64,000 bases of DNA from a virus, in the IMG/VR virus record IMGVR_UViG_3300008113_000082, positions 5,340-69,339 of that record; one strand, written 5' to 3'. Of the stretch, positions 37,550-46,992 are shown piece after piece. A program made the translations under genes and the position numbers. The notes under the pieces are model-generated. The model saw only the letters and a list, made by a program, of their open reading frames with translations, was not told the origin of the DNA and searched no databases. Position 1 is the stretch's first letter. Every line of letters starts with the position of its first letter.

Positions 37550-38454
37550 AAGTAATAGAATTTGACGTAATATTTCTTAGTTACGATGAACCCAATGCAG
37601 ATTTAAACTATGCAGATCTGTGTGCCAAGGTGCCTTGGGCCAAGCGTGTTCATGGAGTTAAAGGTAGTGACCATGCTCACAAGGCTGCTGCTAATTTAAG
37701 TGAAACAGATTGGTTTGTAACTGTTGATGCTGACAACATTGTAGATCCTAAATTTTTTAATTTAGATCTCGAAATGACCGATCCTAAGATACAAGTTTAT
37801 GGATGGTGTGGCCGCAACGTAATTAACGGATTGCGATACGGAAACGGCGGATTAAAAATTTGGAAAAAAGAGTTTGTGTTGAATATGAAAACACATGAAA
37901 ATTCTGATAGCGATAGAGGCCAGGTTGACTTTTGTTGGGAAGATGGGTACAAAAACTTTCCTATGAGCTTTAGTGATAGCCATGTTACATCCAGCCCGTT
38001 CCACGCATGGCGAGCTGGATTCCGTGAAGGCGTCAAAATGACATTACTTGACGGTGTTAAAGTTCTGCCATCTGAGATTCAAGAACGCATATGGTGGCAC
38101 AATATTCATAGACTGCGTATGTGGAGTACGGTCGGCGCACACGAAGAAAACGGAATATACGCTGTACTTGGTGCTAGGCACGGAACATATATGACCAATT
38201 GCACTGATTGGGACTATGTACAAGTTCGAGATTTTGAAGTTCTTCGAAATATCTATAACGAAGAAATTAAATCAATAGAAAACGATCAAGACAAAATTAT
38301 TGAATTAGTTAAACATTATGGCAATGAATTAAAATATAAACTAGGATTACATTGGGTATACATGGATGCTGATCAAAGCAAATACACATACGACTTATAT
38401 AACGAAACGTTAAATTTAAACGCAACCTATTATAGAATGCCAGAAAATGTATGA
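37546..38454 (+). CDS. GT2-like glycosyltransferase
   Basis: 302 aa. 'FDVIFLSYDEPNADLNYADL' opens a GT-A-type fold, 'WAKRVHGVKGSDHAHKAAA' follows, and the DxD-type motif is 'WFVTVDADNIVDP' (Asp61-Ala-Asp63). The C-terminal part has 'HAWRAGFREGVKM', 'RLRMWSTVGAH' and 'VLGARHGTYM', which reappear in the C-terminal domain of the next gene, so the two are paralogues. Acts in the cytoplasm on an unknown acceptor. Overlaps neighbours by 4 and 8 bases. Confidence 0.72.
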   Translation: MKVIEFDVIFLSYDEPNADLNYADLCAKVPWAKRVHGVKGSDHAHKAAANLSETDWFVTVDADNIVDPKFFNLDLEMTDPKIQVYGWCGRNVINGLRYGNGGLKIWKKEFVLNMKTHENSDSDRGQVDFCWEDGYKNFPMSFSDSHVTSSPFHAWRAGFREGVKMTLLDGVKVLPSEIQERIWWHNIHRLRMWSTVGAHEENGIYAVLGARHGTYMTNCTDWDYVQVRDFEVLRNIYNEEIKSIENDQDKIIELVKHYGNELKYKLGLHWVYMDADQSKYTYDLYNETLNLNATYYRMPENV

Positions 38455-41071
38455 TATATTTTACATTTCTACCGTTTCTTTCGATACTGAAAATTGGTTA
38501 AATTTTAAGTCTCGCTATCCTACGGCTCAACAACTTCGAAATACAACATCGTTTGACCAGATAAAGAAAAAAGCATTTACAAAAATGTTTTGGGTTATTT
38601 GGGATAACATGGTGTTATCTAAAGATTTTGACCTGCAATCTTATTCGGCTACAGAATGGGATAACATGTATATCCATACATTTAAAAACGGGGATTTCAA
38701 AGAAGAAGGGCTTTGCTTGTTTCCCAAAGTCTCTGAAATATCAAAGCGAGAGTTTGACAGCAGATATTTTATAAATCGAAAAGAAATCGACATAGTAGCA
38801 ACAACACCTAAGCCGTACGATATATTTTATATAGATACCCATGAAGAATATCTCAATGCATTAGAGACTAGCACCACTGAGCTATTTTGGATGTCTTCGC
38901 ACAATCTTAAACACGTAGACACGTTTAAATTTGATCTATATTTTAAACAATTAAACGCATTTGACCGAACACAAAATCATGCATTTGTGCATCGAGTTAA
39001 TAATAAAAATTTTTATAATGGTGTATTTTTGTGCAGCACACATTTACCGCTATCTAAAAAAGAAATTAATTATCGTTTTCCTATTGCAAGAAAAGAATGG
39101 GATATTGTAGCAAGTGGTCCTTGCAATTATGAAAGATTTATTGTAGATACTTACGAGGATTATCAAACAGCACTTGCAACAGCAAAAACAGAAATGTTTT
39201 GGTGCGTTTGGGCCGGCGTTGATATTATTGACGAAACTGTCTTTGACTTATATTTTGAATATCACGAACAATACGAGCGTGATACAAACCATGTGTTTAA
39301 AAACATGTGTAATGAAACTGCATCGTATCTTAGTGGTATAGTATTATGCTCCAAAAATAAAACATTATCAAACAGAGAAATTTCTCGGAGATATCTAGTT
39401 GATAAAAAAGAACATGATGTTGTGGCCAGTAGGTATCGATATCCAAAATATAATGTTGCATCGTATGAAGAATACGAAGAGATATTGGCTAACGAAAAAC
39501 AAAAAATGTTTTGGATTGTATGGTCGGATATAGAAGTTATTGATAACACAGTATTTGATTTATACTTTGATCCCAATGACGGAAAATATGATTTTGATCG
39601 AGATATGAATCATGTTTTTAAAAACGCCTGCGATAAAGTTGAATCATATCTTTCTGGTGTAGTGTTATGTTCTAAAAATAAAACTTTATCAAAAAAAGAA
39701 TTTTCTAGAAAGTTTTTAATTGATAAAAAAGAGCATGATGTTGTGGCCAGTAGATATCGTTATCCAAGATACACCGTTTCCTCTTTTGAAGAATACGAAG
39801 ATATACTAGCTAACGAAACACAAAAAATGTTCTGGCTATTGTGGCCTGAAACACATGTTATTGACAATAGTGTATTTGATTTGTACTTTGATCCTAACGA
39901 TGGAAAATATGATTTTGATCGTGAAATGAATCACGTTTTCAAAAATCTCTGCAATGAAAAAGAATCATATCTTGGTGGAATTATTTTATGTTCTAAAAAT
40001 AAAACTTTATCAAAAAAAGAATTTTCTAGAAAGTTTTTAATTGATAAAAAAGAACATGATGTTGTAGCCAGTAGATATCGCTACCCGCAATATACAATTT
40101 CTTCATATGAAGAATACAAAGACATTTTATCTACCGAAACACAAAAAATGTTCTGGGTAAATTGGTCTGAAATAGAAATCACAGACACCACAGTGTTTGA
40201 TTTGTACTTTGATCCTAACGATGGAAAATATGAATTTGATAGAAATATAAATCATGTTTTTGAAAACAAGTTCCGTAATGAAACAAATTATAACGGAATT
40301 ATGCTAATGTCGACAGCTCAAGTAGTGACAAAAAAAGAAATTGATTTTAGATTTTTAATTTCTAAAAAAGAACATGCAGGGATAGTATCTCAAAACAGAT
40401 TGTACGATATTGTGTTTATTAGTTATAACGAGCCAACAGCTGACAAGAATTTTCAAGAATTGCAATTAAGGTTTCCTAACGCTAAACGAGTTCACGGAGT
40501 CAAGGGAATACATCAAGCACACATTAAGGCGGCAGAAATTGCAACAACTGAAATGTTTTGGGTAGTTGACGGTGATGCTATTGTAATTCCTACCTTTGAT
40601 TTTACATATGTCATATCAAGATATGAACGAGATATTGTTCACGTTTGGCAGAGTCAGAATCCATTAAATGACTTGACATACGGGTACGGAGGTGTTAAAC
40701 TATTACCAAGGGACCTCACTTTATCTATGGATGTGGGTTCTACAGATATGACAACATCAATTAGTTCTAGGTTTAAATCAATGCCAGAGGTTAGTAATAT
40801 TACGGCATTTAATACTGATTCTTTTGCTACATGGCGTTCAGCATTTAGAGAGTGTGTAAAATTATCTAGTAAAATTATTAATAGACAAGACAGTACAGAA
40901 ACTATAGAACGATTAGATATTTGGTGTACTGTTGCTGAAGGTAAGTATGCGCAAGATGCAATTAGGGGTGCAATTGCTGGTAGAAAATACGGTGAAGAAA
41001 ATAAAGATAGTCCGGAAATGTTATCAAAGATAAATGACTTTGATTGGTTAAAACAACAACATGAAATTTGA
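38447..41071 (+). CDS. Modular protein: six decayed GT-like modules plus one intact GT2-like domain
   Basis: 874 aa. About residues 653-874 form a GT2-like domain paralogous to the previous gene: 'YDIVFISYNEPTADKNF', 'AKRVHGVKG', 'MFWVVDGDAIVIP' with Asp708-Gly-Asp710, 'ATWRSAFRECVKL' and 'RLDIWCTVAEG'. Before it, six modules start near residues 1, 124, 228, 334, 441 and 548. Each repeats 'T(E/K/Q)MFW...' then 'FDLYF' then 'H.FKN' then 'G(I/V).LCSK.K.LSKKE'. In each, the DxD equivalent has become sequences such as WDNMV or WSDIEV. The repeats therefore look like the core of the same domain without its metal site. Modules 4 and 5 share a nearly identical 95-base stretch. The repeats may act as an acceptor-binding or scaffolding array; this is inference. 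Confidence 0.7.
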   Translation: MYDIFYISTVSFDTENWLNFKSRYPTAQQLRNTTSFDQIKKKAFTKMFWVIWDNMVLSKDFDLQSYSATEWDNMYIHTFKNGDFKEEGLCLFPKVSEISKREFDSRYFINRKEIDIVATTPKPYDIFYIDTHEEYLNALETSTTELFWMSSHNLKHVDTFKFDLYFKQLNAFDRTQNHAFVHRVNNKNFYNGVFLCSTHLPLSKKEINYRFPIARKEWDIVASGPCNYERFIVDTYEDYQTALATAKTEMFWCVWAGVDIIDETVFDLYFEYHEQYERDTNHVFKNMCNETASYLSGIVLCSKNKTLSNREISRRYLVDKKEHDVVASRYRYPKYNVASYEEYEEILANEKQKMFWIVWSDIEVIDNTVFDLYFDPNDGKYDFDRDMNHVFKNACDKVESYLSGVVLCSKNKTLSKKEFSRKFLIDKKEHDVVASRYRYPRYTVSSFEEYEDILANETQKMFWLLWPETHVIDNSVFDLYFDPNDGKYDFDREMNHVFKNLCNEKESYLGGIILCSKNKTLSKKEFSRKFLIDKKEHDVVASRYRYPQYTISSYEEYKDILSTETQKMFWVNWSEIEITDTTVFDLYFDPNDGKYEFDRNINHVFENKFRNETNYNGIMLMSTAQVVTKKEIDFRFLISKKEHAGIVSQNRLYDIVFISYNEPTADKNFQELQLRFPNAKRVHGVKGIHQAHIKAAEIATTEMFWVVDGDAIVIPTFDFTYVISRYERDIVHVWQSQNPLNDLTYGYGGVKLLPRDLTLSMDVGSTDMTTSISSRFKSMPEVSNITAFNTDSFATWRSAFRECVKLSSKIINRQDSTETIERLDIWCTVAEGKYAQDAIRGAIAGRKYGEENKDSPEMLSKINDFDWLKQQHEI
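39665..40080 (+). repeat. Two near-identical 95-bp direct repeats inside the modular GT gene
   Basis: 39665-39759 and 39986-40080 differ at only 2 of 95 positions by my count and are 321 bp (107 codons) apart. They encode the 'LCSKNKTLSKKEFSRKFLID' to 'SRYR' part of modules 4 and 5. A third copy near 39335-39430 (module 3) is more diverged. The near identity points to recent duplication or gene conversion within the gene. Confidence 0.8.
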
Positions 41072-42488
41072 TAGAAACATAAAAGGTAATGAAATTAAAA
41101 AAGTAGATGGGAAATATCAAACCCACTACATGATGGATGCTGAATTCGTTTACAAAGAACTTAACGAAGTAAGTCCAAGTTTTTGTCTAGCTAAATGGTT
41201 CAACGTTAGTATACACATTCCCACTGGACGTACACACAGTTGCTACCATCCTAAGAATCATGCAGTTCCATTAGAAGAAATTGCAATTGATGTGAGTGCT
41301 TTACATAATACCAAATACAAAAAATCACAGAGGCTGTTGATGCTAAGTGGAGTTCGGCCACAAGAATGTGAATTTTGCTGGCAAATAGAAGATAGCGGAA
41401 GTCAGCTTAGTGACAGGGCATATAGAAGCAAAGACATTTGGGAAGAGGGAATTGTTGAAGAAGCATTAGCTATAGGACACGAAGGTAATGCGAATCCTCG
41501 ATACGTTGAAGTTAATTTTAATCAAGCCTGCAATTTCAAATGTGCATATTGTAGTCCACATCTAAGTACAGCATGGATGGACGAGATTAAAAAAGAAGGC
41601 TCTTATGTTTTAAGTGATAGACGGCATAACGATATTTCGTGGATTCAAAACGAAATGCAGATTAATAACGGATCTGATAACCCACACTTAAAAGCATTCT
41701 GGGAATGGTTACCTAAAATTTATCCTACATTACAAACGTTCCGGATGACTGGGGGTGAACCGTTGATGGATAAAAACACGTTCCGCATGTTTGACTATGT
41801 CAAAGAACATCCTAAAGCAGATCTGCATTTAAGTATTACCAGCAATTGTTGCCCTCCTGGCAACCAATGGACCAAATTCTTTTGGGGTCTTAAAGAATTA
41901 ACTGATGCAGATGCAATTGATCACTTTATGCTTTTTTGTAGTTTGGATAATATTGGAGCCCAAGGTGAGTATGTTCGTAACGGATTAGATTTTAAGAAAC
42001 TTGATGCCAATGTTAGAGAATATTTAAAATACAGTCATAAGCACAGTTTAACATTTATTATTACATTTAACGCATTGAGCTACACGGGAATTTATTCTTA
42101 CGTAGAATACATTCTTGAGTTAAGAAAAAAATATAATAAAGATAGACAACTAGTTTGGTTTGATATGCCGCAGTTGCAGGACCCTGATTATTTAAATCCT
42201 AAATTACTTCCGGAATTAATTCCAGAACTAGAACGAGCAATGAAATTTATGATTCATCATAAAGAAGGTCGTTGGAATAGACACAAGGGTTTTAAAGATT
42301 TTGAAATTAGTAAAGTCCAACGATTAATCGATTGGATTAACTCAGATACAGGATTTAATAAAGATCGAGGCATGGAGAATTTTTATAAATTTTTCTCAGA
42401 GCACGATCGTAGACGAGGAACAGATTTTTTAAAAACTTTTCCTGAACTAGAAAACTTCTGGAATAAATGTAAGGACATTGATGGCTAA
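41061..42488 (+). CDS. Radical SAM protein 1, with N-terminal twitch-type cysteine set
   Basis: 475 aa. The radical SAM signature CxxxCxxC is Cys157-Cys161-Cys164 in 'ACNFKCAYC', followed by 'MTGGEPLMD' (GGEP at 231-234). Upstream, Cys42, Cys61, Cys103 and Cys106 ('SFCLAKWF', 'HSCYHP', 'ECEFCW') form a four-cysteine set that would hold a second iron-sulphur cluster. This fits the 'twitch domain-containing radical SAM' family. It would cleave S-adenosylmethionine to a radical and modify an unknown substrate. In most SPASM or twitch enzymes the extra cluster is C-terminal; here the cysteines precede the core. It overlaps the previous gene by 11 bases. A paralogue lies two genes further on. Confidence 0.82.
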   Translation: MKFDRNIKGNEIKKVDGKYQTHYMMDAEFVYKELNEVSPSFCLAKWFNVSIHIPTGRTHSCYHPKNHAVPLEEIAIDVSALHNTKYKKSQRLLMLSGVRPQECEFCWQIEDSGSQLSDRAYRSKDIWEEGIVEEALAIGHEGNANPRYVEVNFNQACNFKCAYCSPHLSTAWMDEIKKEGSYVLSDRRHNDISWIQNEMQINNGSDNPHLKAFWEWLPKIYPTLQTFRMTGGEPLMDKNTFRMFDYVKEHPKADLHLSITSNCCPPGNQWTKFFWGLKELTDADAIDHFMLFCSLDNIGAQGEYVRNGLDFKKLDANVREYLKYSHKHSLTFIITFNALSYTGIYSYVEYILELRKKYNKDRQLVWFDMPQLQDPDYLNPKLLPELIPELERAMKFMIHHKEGRWNRHKGFKDFEISKVQRLIDWINSDTGFNKDRGMENFYKFFSEHDRRRGTDFLKTFPELENFWNKCKDIDG

Positions 42489-43188
42489 AATTTATATTTT
42501 TGGCGATAGCTTTTTTAACAGTGAGCCATACTTTGACCAAGCTACACGCCCGTGGACCACGCAATTAGCTAGCAAATTTTCTGTTATAAATGAAGCGGAT
42601 AGAGGACTAAGTAATCACGAAATCTATCTTAAATTTTTAAAATATATTCATTCGTTTACCCCGTCTGATGTAATTATTTTAGGATGGTCTGATCCATCTC
42701 GATTCTATTTAAATCCGGGAATTCAAAGAACTGAAAGCATGTACAAAATGCATTATAAAAATTTTTATAATAATGAGTTGGAAACATTATATCAAAAAAC
42801 ATTTATGAACGAGGTTAAATCTGTTGTAAAAGAAAAAAATCTTAGATTGTTGGTATTGTGGTCGTTTCCATCGGGATACGCAGGAACTACAAGACAAAAT
42901 CCAAATTGGTTAGATACATTTATGTTTAATATTAATCCAGAGCAATATCAATATGCAGATACATTTGACAACGAAGTACGTCCTGCATTAATTTATATTT
43001 CAAGGAAAGAAGCATCACTTTTCGAAACAGCACAAGCTGTCGTTAATTACTTTCTAAAAGACATTCGACCAAACCATATTAAAGATCAAACAGTACACAA
43101 CGAATTGGTAAAAATAGTAACAGAGTTTGTAGAAACTCGTATATCAGGGCAAGTAGATTTAATTAAAAGGTTAGAAAATGGATCATAA
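42481..43188 (+). CDS. SGNH-hydrolase-like protein 1
   Basis: 235 aa from ATG 42481, preceded by AAGGA 5 nt upstream; the frame is open a little further to a TTG at 42478, which I reject. 'KIYIFGDSFFNSEPYF' gives the block I GDS motif with the Ser nucleophile. 'DVIILGWSDPSRF' fits the later central strand. The C-terminal 'VHNELVKIVTEFV' could supply the block V His, but the Asp-x-x-His pattern is not clear. Family members are esterases, acetyl-transferases or lipases acting on glycans or lipids. It overlaps the radical SAM gene upstream by 8 bases and the next one by 11. Confidence 0.65.
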   Translation: MAKIYIFGDSFFNSEPYFDQATRPWTTQLASKFSVINEADRGLSNHEIYLKFLKYIHSFTPSDVIILGWSDPSRFYLNPGIQRTESMYKMHYKNFYNNELETLYQKTFMNEVKSVVKEKNLRLLVLWSFPSGYAGTTRQNPNWLDTFMFNINPEQYQYADTFDNEVRPALIYISRKEASLFETAQAVVNYFLKDIRPNHIKDQTVHNELVKIVTEFVETRISGQVDLIKRLENGS

Positions 43189-44536
43189 ATTACAATATAT
43201 CAAATTAGTTAGAGACAAATTAAATTCAATTAGTCCTAGCTTTTGTACTATGAAATGGCTGCATCAAACACTGTATCTCCACACAGGAGACAACCACAGT
43301 TGTTATCATCCACGCCCACATCATATTGGATTAGATGAAATAGCTATTGATGCAAGTGCATTACATAATACCAAATGGAAAAAAGAACAACGTAAAAAAA
43401 TGCTTGAAGGTGAACGTCCGGAAGAGTGTTACTACTGTTGGAATATTGAAGATTTGGAAGGAGAGCATATTAGCGATCGTATGATTCACAGTTCTAGCGA
43501 TTATTCTGTACCAATCATTGATGAAGTAGCAGCATTGCCGTGGGATGCTCCTATTAATCCACGTTACTTAGAAGTTAGTTTTGGCAACGGATGTAACTAT
43601 CGTTGCGGGTATTGCTGTCCTCAAGCAAGCACCATGTGGACCGAAGAAATTAAAAAGCACGGCAATTACGATCTAACCTATAATCAATACGGTATTGAGT
43701 TCATGTCTAATGGCACTTACTACGGCCCTAAAGATGAGAACCCATATATTGATGCATTTTGGCGCTGGTGGCCAAGCCTGCGTAACGATCTTCACACACT
43801 AAGAATTACTGGCGGAGAGCCGTTGATGAATCCAGGTGCAATGCAGTTTTTTGACTTGTTAGAAAAAGAACCTGCACCTCAGTTAGAAATTAGTCTCAAC
43901 AGTAATCTAGGAGTGAGCTTTGCTAAAGTAGATGCTTTGATAGTACGTGTACAATCATTACTGACACAAAAGAAAATTCGTAGCTTTAGTTTTTACACCA
44001 GCATCGATAGTTGGGGAGAACAAGCAGAATACATGCGTACAGGATTAGATTGTGTTCATTGGGAACGTAATATGCGAGCTGTACTGGCCACAGGCACCAC
44101 AGTAAACTTCATGTGTACATTTAATGTATTATGTGTTACTAACTTTAAGAGTTTGTTAGAGAAAGTAATTGAATGGCGCAAAGAATTTGGAACAGAAGCT
44201 ATCAAGTTTGATACTCCATATTTGAAAGAGCCTCCACATTGGATGATTAATATTCTTACAGATGATTTCATGCCGTATATGGATGACACATTACAGTTTA
44301 TTAAAGACAGTGAATGGTTAAGCGATCTAGAATATGAAAAATTTAAACGTGTAACAGATTTTATGAAAGCCAAGACTATTCCGGAAGAAAAAATTCAAGC
44401 AGGTCGAAGAGACTTCTATAGTTTTTTTACTGAAAATGACAAACGTCTAAGTACAAACTTATTAGAAACATTTCCCGAATATACAGATTTTTACAATTTG
44501 TGTAAGGATATATACAATAACTATGATAAACGATAA
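43178..44536 (+). CDS. Radical SAM protein 2, with N-terminal twitch-type cysteine set
   Basis: 452 aa, a clear paralogue of radical SAM protein 1. N-terminal cysteines 23, 42, 84 and 87 lie in 'SFCTMKWL', 'HSCYHPRPH' and 'ECYYCW'. The radical SAM signature is Cys139-Cys143-Cys146 in 'GCNYRCGYC', with 'TGGEPLMN' (GGEP 212-215). A run 'SIDSWGEQAEYMRTGLD' matches 'SLDNIGAQGEYVRNGLD' of protein 1. AAAGG precedes the ATG at 43178. Substrate unknown. Confidence 0.82.
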   Translation: MDHKLQYIKLVRDKLNSISPSFCTMKWLHQTLYLHTGDNHSCYHPRPHHIGLDEIAIDASALHNTKWKKEQRKKMLEGERPEECYYCWNIEDLEGEHISDRMIHSSSDYSVPIIDEVAALPWDAPINPRYLEVSFGNGCNYRCGYCCPQASTMWTEEIKKHGNYDLTYNQYGIEFMSNGTYYGPKDENPYIDAFWRWWPSLRNDLHTLRITGGEPLMNPGAMQFFDLLEKEPAPQLEISLNSNLGVSFAKVDALIVRVQSLLTQKKIRSFSFYTSIDSWGEQAEYMRTGLDCVHWERNMRAVLATGTTVNFMCTFNVLCVTNFKSLLEKVIEWRKEFGTEAIKFDTPYLKEPPHWMINILTDDFMPYMDDTLQFIKDSEWLSDLEYEKFKRVTDFMKAKTIPEEKIQAGRRDFYSFFTENDKRLSTNLLETFPEYTDFYNLCKDIYNNYDKR

Positions 44537-45737
44537 TAACAAACATTCTTGGTGCGTTAATGCTGATCATGCAATGAGCGCAAATAATGACGGAACAACA
44601 AAAATTTGTTGCATGATTGAAAATGATGAAGATATGGGTCTTAGCAATAATACCATACAGGAAAATTTTCAAAAAATTGAATTTGTAAAAATTCGAGAAG
44701 AATTACAACAAGGAATTAGAAATAGTAAATGTCGGCTGTGCTGGGAAGAAGAAGACGCCGGCCGCAAGAGTAAACGTCTACGTGACAATGAAAAATATAT
44801 AGGTCATGTAAACAAAGGCGGAGAACCGTTTATTGGTCTTGCTAAGTTTGAATTGAATCTTGGAAATACCTGCAATTTAAAATGTCGTACATGTGCTCCT
44901 CATAGTAGCAGTACATGGATGCAGGAAGATTTTGATGTATATCGATCTAAAGAACTCAATTTTACCTATAAAATCTATGCTCAAGAAATGAAAAAATATC
45001 ATCAAACATTCGATGATGAAAGCCCGTTTTGGGACGACCTAGAAAACAACTTGTCTACTATCAAACAATTTGATTTTTATGGTGGAGAGCCATTTATGAG
45101 CAAGAAGATGTGGAAAACACTTCAGCTTGCGGTAGACAAAGGTTATTCTAAAGACATTGAAGTTCATTATGCAACTAATGCTACTCAATGGCCTACTGAA
45201 AATATTAAAATTTTAAAACATTTTAGACATTTAAATTTAAATTTTAGTATTGACGGTATTGGAGATAAGTTTGAATATGTTCGATATCCTGCTGTATGGG
45301 AAGAAGCAAAAGGCAATATGTTAACAGCATATGAGTTTTCTAAAACTCATCACGATATACATATAAGCTGGTGTGTGACACTAAGCAACATGAACATTTT
45401 TTATCTTCCAGAACAATTGGATGTATTTTATAAAGATTTTAGTCATTTTGGGTTGTATCTAAATTTAGTTCACGGACCCAAATATTTTAATATTTCTTAC
45501 ATGCCAAACGATGTAAAAGAAAAATTAGTTGCTAAATTAGAATCTATTAATCCAGATTATTTGGTTTGGCAGAATTTTTTACCGGGTGTAATTAGTTTTA
45601 TTAAAGCAGGAAAGTATGACGAATATCGATGGAAGCAATTTAAAGAAAAAATTAAACTGCATGACGCTTATCGAAAACAAGATTTTGCAACAACATTCCC
45701 CGAGTGGGCAGAGATTATAGGATTCAATAATGAATAA
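44523..45737 (+). CDS. Radical SAM protein 3, with N-terminal twitch-type cysteine set
   Basis: 404 aa. N-terminal cysteines at 11, 29/30, 70 and 73 ('SWCVNADHAMS', 'KICCMI', 'SKCRLCWEEE') match the 'C...C...CxxCW' order of proteins 1 and 2. The radical SAM signature is Cys117-Cys121-Cys124 ('TCNLKCRTC'), with 'YGGEPFM' (187-190). It has 'SIDGIGDKFEYVRYPAVWEE' where the paralogues have their 'SxDxxGxxxEYxR' segment. It overlaps the previous gene by 14 bases and the next by 8. Function unknown. Confidence 0.8.
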   Translation: MINDNNKHSWCVNADHAMSANNDGTTKICCMIENDEDMGLSNNTIQENFQKIEFVKIREELQQGIRNSKCRLCWEEEDAGRKSKRLRDNEKYIGHVNKGGEPFIGLAKFELNLGNTCNLKCRTCAPHSSSTWMQEDFDVYRSKELNFTYKIYAQEMKKYHQTFDDESPFWDDLENNLSTIKQFDFYGGEPFMSKKMWKTLQLAVDKGYSKDIEVHYATNATQWPTENIKILKHFRHLNLNFSIDGIGDKFEYVRYPAVWEEAKGNMLTAYEFSKTHHDIHISWCVTLSNMNIFYLPEQLDVFYKDFSHFGLYLNLVHGPKYFNISYMPNDVKEKLVAKLESINPDYLVWQNFLPGVISFIKAGKYDEYRWKQFKEKIKLHDAYRKQDFATTFPEWAEIIGFNNE

Positions 45738-46992
45738 CTTTTTTAATTGGGAAGAACTAACTCAAATACACGTTGAGCTAACTAATGCTTGTAATGCAGC
45801 ATGTCCTATGTGTGCTCGGTTTCATTGTAATAGTCCGTTAGTGCGCCCTGACTTAATTATAGAACAAATTACAATTGAAAAATTTAAAAAATATTTTCCA
45901 CCTGAAGTTATTGCTAAATTAGAAATTGTATTATTTTGCGGAGTACATGGTGATCCGGGAATGGCAAAAGATTTGTATGAAATTTGTGAATATATTGCCG
46001 AAACTAATCCCAAGACTGCTGTTCGTATGAATACCAATGGCGGAATGCGTAAGCCTGAGTTTTGGTCAAAGATGGGAAAGTTATTTTCAGAACATAATAA
46101 AGATCACTTTCGTTGGGAGCTCACGTGGAGTATTGACGGCCTTGAAGATACAAATCATATCTATCGAAGAAACGTCGAATGGAAAAATTTAATAGCTAAT
46201 GCACAAGCATTTATTGATGCTGGCGGATTTGCCAATTGGGATTATTTAATTTTTAGACACAACGAACATCAAATAGACGAAGCAATTGAATTATCAAAGA
46301 AAATGGGATTTTCTCGATTCTATCCTAAAAAAGCGTTGGGTGTAGATGATGGTTCTAAATTAGTTAAAATGGCTGCAATGGATCGCGAAGGACAATTAGA
46401 TTATTACATTTATCCTCCAGAAAATCCAAAAAATCGAAATTTAGAAAATGCACTACCAGATGTTAGTAATGTAGACATTTACCCGTTTAGGTTTGAAGAA
46501 TATAAACGTTTAAAAGATGCCGGTGAGTTACATGATACCGGATACTGGAATCGAGTTGATCGTGTTTATGATATATTAGCATCGGAAGATAACAGTTTGT
46601 TAGATTCTGCTGAAATTAAATGTAAAGCAAAAACTATGAATGGCGGCAAAGAAATTTTTATTGACAATCATGGTAGAGTTATACCTTGTTGTTATATGGG
46701 AACACATTTGAACGGAGTACACGGCGATAGTCAAAGTTTACAATTACATCATGAAGTTCGTAAATACGGATGGGAACACTTTGATTTAAATTTACACTCG
46801 TTAAACGAAATTATGGAAGCGCATCACTTAGACAGAGCGTTTACTGATACATGGACCAAGCCTAGCTGCAAAGACGGTAAATTGGCCTATTGTGCTAATA
46901 TCTGCGGAACTTACAGTCGAGTCGATAGAATCTATACACACGAAAAGATGGAAGACAAAGATCGTAATTGGCGTGTAAAAGATGTAAAATGA
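45730..46992 (+). CDS. Radical SAM protein 4, SPASM-type
   Basis: 420 aa. The signature is near the N-terminus: Cys21-Cys25-Cys28 in 'NACNAACPMC'. The glycine-rich SAM site is 'FCGVHGDPGMAKD' instead of GGEP. The extra cysteines are C-terminal: 'EIKCKAK' (~297), 'IPCCYMG' (~319), 'PSCKDGKLAYCANIC' (~379-391). This is the usual SPASM layout, unlike the three preceding proteins. SPASM enzymes modify peptides, proteins or sugars. It ends in a 4-base ATGA overlap with the GT9-like gene. Confidence 0.8.
   Translation: MNNFFNWEELTQIHVELTNACNAACPMCARFHCNSPLVRPDLIIEQITIEKFKKYFPPEVIAKLEIVLFCGVHGDPGMAKDLYEICEYIAETNPKTAVRMNTNGGMRKPEFWSKMGKLFSEHNKDHFRWELTWSIDGLEDTNHIYRRNVEWKNLIANAQAFIDAGGFANWDYLIFRHNEHQIDEAIELSKKMGFSRFYPKKALGVDDGSKLVKMAAMDREGQLDYYIYPPENPKNRNLENALPDVSNVDIYPFRFEEYKRLKDAGELHDTGYWNRVDRVYDILASEDNSLLDSAEIKCKAKTMNGGKEIFIDNHGRVIPCCYMGTHLNGVHGDSQSLQLHHEVRKYGWEHFDLNLHSLNEIMEAHHLDRAFTDTWTKPSCKDGKLAYCANICGTYSRVDRIYTHEKMEDKDRNWRVKDVK

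Noticed and set aside
39300-40300. CRISPR-like repeat array
   Set aside because: Repeats are in frame, 321 bp apart and part of a protein; there are no short spacers.
46968-46988. Seven-residue N-terminal extension of the GT9-like protein
   Set aside because: It would overlap the upstream gene by 25 bases; the ATG at 46989 gives the 4-base overlap usual here.
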